Of a DNA stretch of 64,000 nt, positions 9,922 through 19,600 are shown one piece after another. Positions within the stretch are counted from its first letter, which is position 1; each line of letters begins with the position of its first letter. The DNA is from Mycobacterium simiae (GTDB lineage Bacteria; Actinomycetota; Actinomycetes; Mycobacteriales; Mycobacteriaceae), in NCBI RefSeq assembly GCF_010727605.1, contig NZ_AP022568.1, positions 5,456,001 through 5,520,000 on the forward strand, read 5' to 3'. The notes under the pieces were generated by a model. That model ran no database searches. It saw only the letters and a program-made list of their open reading frames with translations, and was not told the origin of the DNA. Both the position numbers and the translations under genes were made by a program.

Positions 9922-12372
9922 TCAGTCCTGCTCAGTTTTGCTGGGGGCCTCGAACAGCACCCGGTCGGTGATCAGCCGGTCGATCTCCTCGTCGCTCATG
10001 CCCAGCAGCTTCCGGCAGATCTCGCGGGTGTCCTGGCCGGGCAGCGGCGCGGGACGAGTGGGCGCCGGCGGGATGTGCCGGAACGGCGCCGAGCCCGTCT
10101 CGGCCGGCATCGGCAGCTTGACCAGCGGATGCGTCATCTCGCTGAGCAGCCCGCGCTCGACGAGTTGCGGGTCGTCCAGAATGTCGGGCGGGCGATTCAT
10201 CGGGCCGGCCGGGATGCCGGCCGCCTGCAGCGCCGCGGCGGCCTGCGCCGGCGCCCGGGCGCGGGTCCAGGCGGAGACCAACTCGATCAGCTCGCGCCGG
10301 TGGGCCAGGCGCGCTTCGGCGGTGGCGAACCGCGCATCGTGCGCCCACTCCGGATGTCCGAATAGCGCGGTGGCGCAGTGCCATTCGCTGTCGGACTGAA
10401 TCGAAATGACGCACCACTCGTCATCCCCGGCGCACGGGTAGACCGCGTGCAGGCTGATGTCGTCACAGACTTCAGCGGCGTCGGTTCGCGCCGCGGCCTG
10501 GGTGACATACAGGGTGTCCAGCTGGTTAACGACGACCTCGGCCTGCGAGATGTGGACATGGGCCGGATCGCCGGTGCGGTCGCGCCGGATCAGCGCCGCG
10601 AGTGCCGCGATCGCGGTGACGCGGCCCACCACGTGGTCGGGGAAGATCGTCGTCGCGTCGTAAAACGGATGCCGCGAGCTGTCGGCCGCGGCCTGCTGCG
10701 ACGTCCACAGCCGGGTAACCCCGGTGGTCGCGCGCACCAGCGGGCCGTAGCCCATCCGCCGGCTCCACGGGCCGCGGTTGCCGAACGCGCTGCTGCCCGC
10801 CAGCACGATCCGGGGATTGAGCGTGCGCAACGCTTCGAAAGAAAAGCCAAGGGCGGTCAGGGTTCCGGGTTTGAAGTTGGCGAACACCGCGTCGGCCTGG
10901 CCGACCAGCCGCCGGAAGATGTCCTTGCCGTGCTCGCTGCGCAGATCCAGGCCCAGGCCGCGATGATTGCGATGCGTCCACGCGAACGATTCGCTGATCA
11001 CGTCCCCGAAGCGGGACTGCCGCAGCCCGTCGGGATAGTCGGCGCTTTCCACCTTGATCACGTCGGCGCCCAGATCACCGAACAGCCGGCTCAGCTCTCC
11101 CCCGGCGACGATGACGCCCAGATCCAGAATCGTCAGATCGCGGAAGGGGTGCTCGCCGACCGTGCCGGTCGGTGCGGGTGCGGCCGCCGGCTCGGCGGGC
11201 CAGCGCGGTGGGTCGGCGCCGGGCGCCCGGGCAGGCGTCCGGAAACCGCAGCGCTCGTCGTCGACCACGAAGTAGCCCGTGGGCACGTCGGTCTGCACAC
11301 CGGGGACGAGCTCGGCGTGGGTGATCGCGCCGACGGCCTGGAAGTGTTCGGAGGCCAGAATCCGCGACGGTGTCAGCACCGCCGCGATGGGCACCCCGTG
11401 GGCCTGGCCCTCGGTGACCAGTTCCTTCATCGTTTTGTCGGCGAACAGCGCGTCGACCAGGACGGCGATCTGCGGCCACGCGGCGAACCGGGCGGCCAGG
11501 GTGTCGTACTTGGGGTCCTGGAATTCCGCCGGCTCCCCCAGCCAGCGGCGCAGGCCGTGCCACTGCCGCGGCGCCATCACGCAGAGCCGGACGTAACCAT
11601 CAAGGCACGCGCAGATCGGGTAGGGGTCCTGGTTTTTCGGGCGGCCCCGCCATGCGCTGCTGCGGTGCCCGGCCGACGCCTGCCCGTGCGCGCCGAAGGC
11701 GGGGTCGAGTGCCATGACGACCGCGTCGAAGCGGGAGAAGTCGATGTAATCGCCTGTGCCACAACGCAGTTTGTTGTAGTACCCGACCAACGTGGCCCAG
11801 GTCGCCTGCACGGCGGCGGTGGCCGAGGCGATGCCGTCGGGCGGCAAGACCGGGGCCCCGATCGTGGGCCCCGAGCGCGACAACGACCCCGACATGGCGA
11901 ACAGCACCGGATCGGTCGCCCGCCATGACGCGCGTGGACCCGTCGCACCGAAGTCGGTGATCGACACGACGACCAGGTGGGGATGCCGCTCGGCCAGCTC
12001 GGCGCCGGAGCTGCCGAACGCGCTGGCCTGCCCCGGGAAACCGGCGTCAACCACGATGTCGGCGGTCGCGACGAGTTCGAAGAAGCTGCGGCGGTCGTCG
12101 TCGTCGCGCCCGTCCAGCACCACGCTGGCCTTGTTGGCGTTGTGCACGGCGAACGGAATGCTGGTGTCCGCCAGCGTCGGCCGGGCACGGCGAGCCGGGC
12201 TGCCGCCCGGCGGTTCGACCTTCACGACGTCGGCGCCCAGGTCGGCGAGCAGGCGGGTCACCGTGTCGACGACACCGCCGGACAAGTCGAGCACACGCAC
12301 CCCGGCGAGCAACCGTTCGGCCATCCGCTCACCGTACCGGGCGCGCATCGCGGTCAATGTTTCGGTGGCCAA
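9922..12372 (-). CDS. Double-domain CaiB/BaiF (class III) CoA-transferase (Rv1866-like)
   Basis: An 816-residue fusion of two class III CoA-transferase domains, where most family members are about 400. Each half repeats the fold: VRVLDLSGGVVDTVTRLLADLGADVVKVEPPGG opens the first and LTILDLGVIVAGGELSRLFGDLGADVIKVE opens the second near residue 415. The second domain has the typical NHRGLGLDLRSEHGKD segment. These enzymes move CoA between carboxylic acids through an aspartyl anhydride. The start is not certain; internal ATGs at codons 9 and 17 fit the family N-terminus better. The stop of a split acetyltransferase gene lies only 12 bases upstream, so the promoter for this cluster was probably further upstream before the island inserted. 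Confidence 0.88.
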   Translation of the reverse strand: MATETLTAMRARYGERMAERLLAGVRVLDLSGGVVDTVTRLLADLGADVVKVEPPGGSPARRARPTLADTSIPFAVHNANKASVVLDGRDDDDRRSFFELVATADIVVDAGFPGQASAFGSSGAELAERHPHLVVVSITDFGATGPRASWRATDPVLFAMSGSLSRSGPTIGAPVLPPDGIASATAAVQATWATLVGYYNKLRCGTGDYIDFSRFDAVVMALDPAFGAHGQASAGHRSSAWRGRPKNQDPYPICACLDGYVRLCVMAPRQWHGLRRWLGEPAEFQDPKYDTLAARFAAWPQIAVLVDALFADKTMKELVTEGQAHGVPIAAVLTPSRILASEHFQAVGAITHAELVPGVQTDVPTGYFVVDDERCGFRTPARAPGADPPRWPAEPAAAPAPTGTVGEHPFRDLTILDLGVIVAGGELSRLFGDLGADVIKVESADYPDGLRQSRFGDVISESFAWTHRNHRGLGLDLRSEHGKDIFRRLVGQADAVFANFKPGTLTALGFSFEALRTLNPRIVLAGSSAFGNRGPWSRRMGYGPLVRATTGVTRLWTSQQAAADSSRHPFYDATTIFPDHVVGRVTAIAALAALIRRDRTGDPAHVHISQAEVVVNQLDTLYVTQAAARTDAAEVCDDISLHAVYPCAGDDEWCVISIQSDSEWHCATALFGHPEWAHDARFATAEARLAHRRELIELVSAWTRARAPAQAAAALQAAGIPAGPMNRPPDILDDPQLVERGLLSEMTHPLVKLPMPAETGSAPFRHIPPAPTRPAPLPGQDTREICRKLLGMSDEEIDRLITDRVLFEAPSKTEQD

Positions 12373-12384
12373 ACCCGTAGTCGC

Positions 12385-12753
12385 TCAAGCGCGTTCGATG
12401 TTGTGGCGATAGCGCACCTCGGTCACCTCGACGCCGCCGTAGGTCGAGGTGCGCCGCGCCCCGTCGCAGTCCCAGCCGTCGCGCTCGTAGAATCGCCGCG
12501 CCCCGACATTGCCGTCCAGCACCCATAGCGCGGCCCAGCCGACGCCCACCCGGCGGAGCCGACAGCGCGCGGCATTCATCAGTGCCCGGCCGACGCCGCG
12601 GCGCAGATGCGCCGGCTCGACGTAGATCGCCATCACCTCGCCGAAGTTCGACAGGTCGGGGTCGCGGCACAGGCCGGTGGTGACCAGACCGCACACCGCC
12701 GCGCCGTCGACGGCGACCTGAGTGGCCGGCAGCGCGAACCCCACCCGGCCGAA
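12385..12753 (-). pseudogene. GNAT acetyltransferase, C-terminal half (split by the island)
   Basis: C-terminal about 122 codons of a Gcn5-type N-acetyltransferase. FGRVGFALPATQVAVDG leads into the central strands, then GEVMAIYVEPAHLRRGVGRALM carries the acetyl-CoA pyrophosphate-binding loop (R/Q-x-x-G-x-G/A, here RRGVGRA), and ALWVLDGNVGARRFYERDGW closes the fold. The frame continues upstream into island sequence (start-like ATG at 12846), but those about 30 residues do not belong to the family. The missing N-terminal half is found on the same strand at 28324-28470. Joining the two restores a continuous GNAT reading frame. It is probably non-functional, because the N-terminal helices are lost. 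Confidence 0.85.
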
Positions 12754-12766
12754 GGTGTTGCGGTCG

Positions 12767-13165
12767 CTGACCGCTCGAGGGCTGTCCGGGGTTGGGTTGG
12801 TCACCAGCGACGCCCCCGCTGGGCTGCTGGCCGCGATCGGGGCCACCCTGCCCGGAGCGGCCTGGCAGCGCTGCAGTACGCACTACGCCACCAACCTGAT
12901 GGCCGTGACCCCGAAGTAGTCCTGGCCGTGGGTGCGCACCCTGCTGCATTCGATCTACGACCAACCTGACGCTGATTCCGTTGCAGCCCAATATGTTCGG
13001 ATCGTCGATGCGCTTGACGACAAGCTACCCAAGGTCGCCGATCATCTGGAGAACGCCCGCCCGGATCTGCTGGCGTTCACCGCCTTCCCGAAGCAGATCT
13101 GGCGCCAGATTTGGTCTAACAACCCCGAACAACGGCTCAACAAGGAAATCCGGCGCCGCACCGTA
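12767..13165 (+). pseudogene. IS256-family (mutator) transposase remnant
   Basis: Central part of an IS256-type DDE transposase. ARGLSGVGLVTSDAPAG carries the second catalytic Asp (SDA). It continues with GATLPGAAWQRCSTHYATN, then an in-frame TAG stop at 12917, then SWPWVRTLLHSIYDQPDADS and the AFPKQIWRQIWSNNPEQRLN block around the third catalytic acidic position, ending at EIRRRT. Both termini are missing and no terminal inverted repeats are visible, so it cannot move by itself. It lies within 15 bases of the left junction of the GNAT-splitting island and may be what is left of the element involved. Confidence 0.88.
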
Positions 13166-13627
13166 CACCACGTCCCTGGACTTGACCGCAAACGGCCAGT
13201 CGTCGAGGCTTCCGCCCGCCTGCGCCCCCCAGTGTTGCAAACACCACGATTACATCCGCCGCGCACTCGGAAAGCTTGAACAATCTGCCGACTATCAGCA
13301 CGGAAAATACGGCGGTGTCGAATATCGCGGGTCACCAATAAAGGTCGACATCGTGTCGCGCGCCGCGGTGATTACCGGGTGACGCTCCGAGTAATCGACG
13401 ACGATCGTGTGCTCTACGTTGGTCGCATCGAGCACCGCGCGCACGTCTATCGCCGCCAACAAAAGCCGGCACACCCGGCTCCCCGAGGCACTTGCCCACA
13501 CCCTGATCGCCTGCAAACCGTCACGAAGGCGAATTTCTTGTGGCACACGGGTTATTGAACTATCAAGTCAGATTGGTCTTGCGGGGCATGATGTTGAGGG
13601 TGTGAGGGACTACCTGACCACTTCCGC
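13166..13627. other. Degenerate intergenic sequence between the IS remnant and the giant gene
   Basis: Several short open frames on both strands (for example a plus-strand frame to 13382 after the transposase homology ends), none with a recognisable domain, ribosome site or consistent codon use. It may hold decayed mobile-element sequence. In polymorphic-toxin loci this is where an immunity gene downstream of the toxin would be expected; I see no convincing one. Confidence 0.5.
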
Positions 13628-16600
13628 TTAGCGCGGTTTGGTGGTTATGGGTACGCCGAGGTGGCGGGCGAGTCGGGTGGCGACGTTGGTGAGCCAGCGG
13701 TCGATTTCGGGGGGCTGTGGAATGGGTTTGCGGTTTTTGGCCCAGCCATTTTTGCCGAGCATGTAGCGGCCGGAATAGACGTTGACTTCCCAGGTGGCGG
13801 TGGTGGGGTTGAAGACGATTTCGCCGCTGATGCGAGCCGGGGGGCGCCGGCCGCCTTCGATGGCGCCGTCGGCGGTGAATTCCACGGCGATGGTGGGAAG
13901 TCCTTGCTTATCCAGGGTGGTGCGGAAGGCGCTGAGTTGTTCGGTGCTGGGGTGTTGTCCTTGGTGGTGGAAGCGGTAGTGGTCGGTGAGTTCGTCGTCG
14001 GGAAGCAGGGCGCCCAGTTCTGCGCTGCCGATGCGGATATGGCCGTGGGCGTCGACGGTGTAATGCCATTTCGCGCCGGTGTGGGACAGCAACACCTCAG
14101 CTGGCATGTCGGTGAGCCGGTACCAGACCGGATTAACGCGGGGAAGTCCGGTTGTGGGGTCTTTCTCATGGGTCTTGACCCAGTTTGCCTCGACTAGAGG
14201 CCCGTACTCGTGGTCGAGGTCGACGTGGGTGGGTGGCTGGTCTTGGACCCGCACGGGGGGATCGGTCACTGCGTGGTGAGGCTGATTCGAGTCGACGAGG
14301 GGGACCCGTCCCGGCTGCGAGGTGGTGGTGTGGGCAGCCGTTGGCGGGATGGTGCGCGAAGTTGTTGTGCCGGTGGGTCGTTGGGGCCGCGGTTGTCTGG
14401 CGGGTTGGGGGCGGGTGGAAGTGGTCGTGGGACGAGTGGAGGGCTTGCTGGGGATGGTGGGGGCTGGGCCAGCTGAGCTGTGTTTGGGGATTGGGGTCAC
14501 GTCGACGCCGGGGTGAAGAGGGGCGAAGTTGCGGATGAGGTTGACGTCGTTGGGGATAGGGACCTTGTCGGGTGCGTATACCTCGTCCAGAAGGCGCCGG
14601 TAGCGCTGGAGTTGCTCAGCGTCGCGCTGTGACTGGTGGGACTTCAAGGTGTCGTGATTGTCGAGTTTGGCCTGGTGGCTCTGAGTTGTGTGGAATTGGA
14701 CACCGAAGCGGTATCCCTCGTCGGTGGCCATGACCGCGGTCACTCCCCGGAAGCGGGGATTGCTGGTGAGGAAATGGTTGGTGAGACGCATTTTGCTGAA
14801 ACCGAAACGCTGCAGCTCTTCTAGAGCTTGGCGGGTGCGTGCGGTGAACTGGTCCTCCGGGAACACCAGGACATAACGCAAGGGATTCCATCGTGGTTGG
14901 TCGGTGTGGGTGCTGGAAGTGGGGCCTGCCGCAGCCAAATCTTCTCGCATCGACCCGATGCTGCGCAGCTGCCTGTGTGGGTCGGCCAGCTCAGTGCCCA
15001 CGGTACGGGCGATGCCCGCCAGAATGGGGGTGATGAGCGGTTCCTGCTGTTCGGCGTGGGCGCGTAATGCCTGCGCTGTTGTGTTGGCGTTGGCGTAGTG
15101 CGCGGCGGCCTCGACAGGGTCTTCGGGGGGTGCTGATCGGGCCAGCAACTGGTGCTCCTGGGCGAGGTCTAGGCCGGCTTCCATGAGACCGGCGGCCAGG
15201 GTGGGATTACCGTGAAGTTCACGGCGATCAGCGTCTGGGTCGAGGGTTCCACGGTGTAAACGGCGGGCCGCGGCTTTGCTGTAAGGAACCTTCTTCAACC
15301 CTTCTGCCTGCTGGAACAGGGCTTGAAGGCGGTGGGCTTTGCGTGTGAACTCATAAGCGCCGGTATCGGATTTATAGGCGTCGGTGCCGACCTTGATGCC
15401 CAAACTGAGGAAGTTCTGCAGGCTTTGGTGCAGGTCGGTGGGATCGTAGCCGGCGGGATCAAGATGCATACGGTTCGGAAAACCGTTAAGGATCGCTACG
15501 ATGCGCTCGGCCGGGGTGCGCGCGGTGTTGACCTCGTCCAGATTAGGGAACAATTCCACCAAGTCAGCACTAATAATGTCGTGCCGCACCGGCAGCTCAC
15601 CCCCAACCTGACCTGACTGCCCACCCCTCTCATGCCGCCCAGAAACCGCCCCCGGCTGCCGGACCGACGCAGCATCATGGGCGGCCGGCGCAAGGTCGTG
15701 TGGGACAAACGCAGGATCGTGCGCGACCGGCCGCGGGACCGGCGCAGGGTCGTGCGCGACCGGCCGCGGGACCGACGCGGGGTCGTGCGGGGCCGGTGTT
15801 GAGTGTGACTGGGCGGGGTTGTCGTGGGGGGTGGGTGTGGGGTTGTGGCGCCAGGCCCGTAGTTGGTCTTGCAATATACGGATCACGGTTTTGGTGTGGG
15901 GGTTGTGGGCGCGGTTGAACTCCTCGTCCAGGGCGGTCGTGAGCTGGTCGATTGTCGGTGCGTCGGTGGTATCGGGGCCGGTGATGTGCGCGTCGGTGGT
16001 GTCGGGGCTGGTGGTGTGCGCGTCGGTGGTGTGGGGGTCGGTGGTGGGGTGGTCGGTCGTGGTGGGGGGTGTGTGTTCTAGGGCGGTGCGTAGTTGGCGT
16101 TTGAGGTCGGGGTGCAGGCCTTCGTAGGTGCCGAATACGCTGCGTCGGGCCAGCCAGGCGCGGGTGTGGTCGGGTTGGGCGAGGTAGGTTTGCAGCAGAC
16201 CGCTGTAGCGTTCCAGCGTGCCGAGTTTGGTGGACAGTATTTGTCGGGCACGTCCGAACGTGTACTGGCCGGTGGTGCGGTCGATGGCGGGGGTGTGGGA
16301 TTTGGGTGGTTTGAGAGACGGCAGCGGTTTTTGAGTTTCCTCGAATGTGTGCACGTGGTTAAACAACGCGGGCCGGTCGCCCAGGAGTAGGACGGCGTCG
16401 CCGTCGAAGTCCCCGTCGAGCTTTTTTTGTTCCTCGGGGGGGACCGCGACTAATGATCCCGGGCCGAACACTTCGATGGCTTGCAGGATGCCGGTAGCGA
16501 CCATGGCGGTGTCGGTGGTGGGGCGGTTCTTGCTGGTAGTCCAGCTGGAATGCGTTTTGATGTCTTCAGCGGAAAACACCACACTGCGGGTGGAATAGGC

Positions 16601-19600
16601 TGCGGGCCATTTGTCATCGGGGACCAGCACCAGCACACCCTTGGCGAAAAACAGTTGCGGCTCAGATTGGGGGCTGTCGTGGGGTTCGGCCGCGACAAAG
16701 CTGTACTGCAGGGCGGTGGCTTGCTGCAGGAACGCTGCGGTGGCGTCGTCGGGTTCACCGACCCGGTCGGGTGGGATCGGCCGCAGGTTGGGCTTGTCAT
16801 ACGGAGCCCGGCCCAGCAGAACACCAGCGGAGTGTGGGCCCACCGCGTCGGCTGCGCCTGCGTCGCTTCGCTTTTGGGGGGGCAGGTGCAGCTTGCCGTC
16901 GGAGGAGGGGACCGCCACCGCATGCGCCCCCGTGATGTTGCCGGTGGTCACGGTGCGGAATAAGTCCTCCCCTTGCAGCGGGGTGCTGCTGGCCGCCAGG
17001 CTGGCCCGCAGTTTGTCCACGACTTCGGTGACCACGTCCGCGGAGCGAGGGTAGTGCTGCAGTGCTTGGGCGGGCAGTTTGGCCGGGCGTTCTTGTCCAA
17101 AGACCGGTAACTTTGCCCCTGCTTTGTCAAACAGGCCCATTTTGTGGGCGACGGATTCCTTGATGAACCCGGTCCCGTCGTGCGGGCGCAGCGCGATCCC
17201 CCCCTCGAGCTGAAACGCGTGTCCCTGCGCTGGGGGGCGGTCGGGCAGAATCGCAATCGGAAACTCGCCTTCCAACACATAATCATGGGGCTTCAACCCC
17301 CCAATACCCGGTGGAGAAGCCAGCATCATCCGTTGGAAGTAGTAGAAACTTTCCTGGTTGGGCAACAGTTTGGCCATCAGCCGGGAAAACGCACTACTCG
17401 GACGGGTATCAGCCAGCGGAAACGCCATCAACCGCCCCCCATCGGGCACCCGGGCCTCCCCCGGCCGGCGCTTGAAGATATCCTCCAGTCGCTCCCCTGG
17501 GGCTTTCATCGCGCTGCCGCCCACGATGTCCATCCGGTGCGGCACACCCCCGATATGCACCATCCGCGCCAACATGAACGTGCTCAGTTTGCCCGGCAAT
17601 TGCACCGACACCGGTGTGAGTGTGCCCTCGGTCAAGCGACTCAAAATGGAATACCGCGGCTCCGGCACATCCTGCTGAGCGCCTCGAATCGGGCGCCCCC
17701 GCAAATCAACTTTGTTCGACAGGTTCACCACGCCGGCCTGCGGCGGGGGTGGCGCCGGCTCGTGACGCATCTGCTCGACCACCGCGGCCACATCAAACGC
17801 GGCAGGCACCCCCAGGCTGGCTTGCTCCTGGCGCCCGTCTGCCTGCAACCACTCATCGAGTGCATCCAGGGGATGCTCGGCTTCCAGCTGGGCGATCAAA
17901 TTCCAGCTGTGACTCGATAAATCACTCTCAATCAGTGCCTGGTTGTCTCGCAGCGTCGCACGCAGCCACGCCTTCAGATCCTCTGCCCGCTGCGGGTCGG
18001 CGCTGTTGCCCCGCCCCCCGCGGCGCACCATGTCCGCGACCACCGAATAGGTCTTGAGCACCTGAAACATCGTCAACGCCGGAGCCCGGGTATCAAACTT
18101 CTCCCCCGGGCGCGCTGACTCTTTCCCGTGAAACAAGTTGATATCGCGGGCGATCTCGGGCTGCACAGTCACCAAAAAATCCAGCGCCTGCACCCGATGC
18201 CGACGCAACCGCGGGTTACGCAGCATCGGCAACAACGCCGCACCCACACTGCCCAGCGTCTCCAAATCCACGCGGTCAAGCCCGTCGCGTGCCCGCACCT
18301 CCTCCAACCGAGTCAGCCCCGGCCCGGCCAACACCTGCAAATCGTCGTGCAGACCCACCTTTCCCAACGCCTTAAACACCGTCGCGATATCCAACACCCC
18401 AGCCTCGGGGAGTCGCCCAGAATCCACCCAATAATCAGCCAACTGATGTAACCGCTCGGCGAACACCGCCTGCCGGGCCATCCCGTCAGGCCCATCCCCC
18501 TCCGCGGTCCACCCCCGCGACAACGCATTGGCCAACTGGTTAACGTCCACCTGCTCGAAGGACCCCCACCAATGCGCCCCTCGACCCACCGTCCGCGCGA
18601 TCTGTTCTAAACCCCGCCCCACCTCCGGACTCGCCTCGAAATCCGCCTTACTCAACCCATTAGCCACCAACGCCAAATCCCGCGACGGGAACCCCCTCAA
18701 ATCCCCATCGGCCACCGCGGCACCAATCTTGCCTAACCCACCCACCGCGTCCGGGTTATCACTGCTGGCTACCTTGCCCAACCCATTCGCCACCAACGCC
18801 AAACCTTGCGGCTTGAAGTCAGTCAAATCGACTTCGGCCACGGCGGCACCGATCCTGCCCAACCCCCGTGCCGCATCCGAACCCGCCCCCAGATCCGCCT
18901 TGCTCAGCCCATTAGCCACCATCGCCAAATCTTGCGACGTGAAATCCTTCAGATCTCTGTCGGCTACCACGGCACCGATCGTGCCCAACCCGCGTGCCGC
19001 GTCCGGATTTTGACTGATATCTAGTTTGCTCAGCCCATTAGCCACCATCGCCAAATTTCGCGACGTGAACTTCGTCAGATCTCTGTCGGCTACCACGGCA
19101 CCGATCGTGTCCAACCCGCGTGCCGCGTCCGGATTTTGACTGATGTCGAGTTTGCTCAGCCCATTAGCCACCATCGCCAAATCCTGCGAATTGAACGCCC
19201 TCAGATCCGCGCCGTCGGCCACTGCGGCACCGATCGTGTCCAACCCGCGTGCCGCGTCCGGATTTTGACTGATGTCGAGTTTGCTCAGCCCATTAGCCAC
19301 CATCGCCAAATCTTGCGGCGTGAAATCCTTCAGGTCTCTGTCGGCTACCACGGCACCGATCGTGTCCAACCCGCGTGCCGCGTCCGGGTTGTCACTGATG
19401 TCTAGTTTGCTCAGCCCATTAGCCACCATCGCCAAATCTTGCGACGTGAACTTCGTCAGATCTCTGTCGGCTACCACGGCACCGATCGTGCCCAACCCGC
19501 GTGCCGCGTCCGGGTTGTCACTGATGTCTAACTTGCTCAGCCCATTAGCCACCATCGCCAACTCTTGCGACGTGAAATCCTTCAGATCTCTGTCGGCTAC

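Noticed and set aside
6745..11928. Plus-strand frames of 516-543 codons opposite the epimerase, thiolase and CoA-transferase genes
   Set aside because: High-GC antisense shadows; the minus-strand products match known families across their full length.
13295..13546. An immunity gene for the giant protein downstream of its 3' end
   Set aside because: The small minus-strand frame has no ribosome site or recognisable fold and overlaps degenerate sequence; unsupported.
16392..16420. DFDGD as an EF-hand calcium loop
   Set aside because: D-x-D-x-D-G fits, but position 12 is not acidic and no second hand is visible. The beta-rich context favours the polymerase-type reading, though this is not settled.
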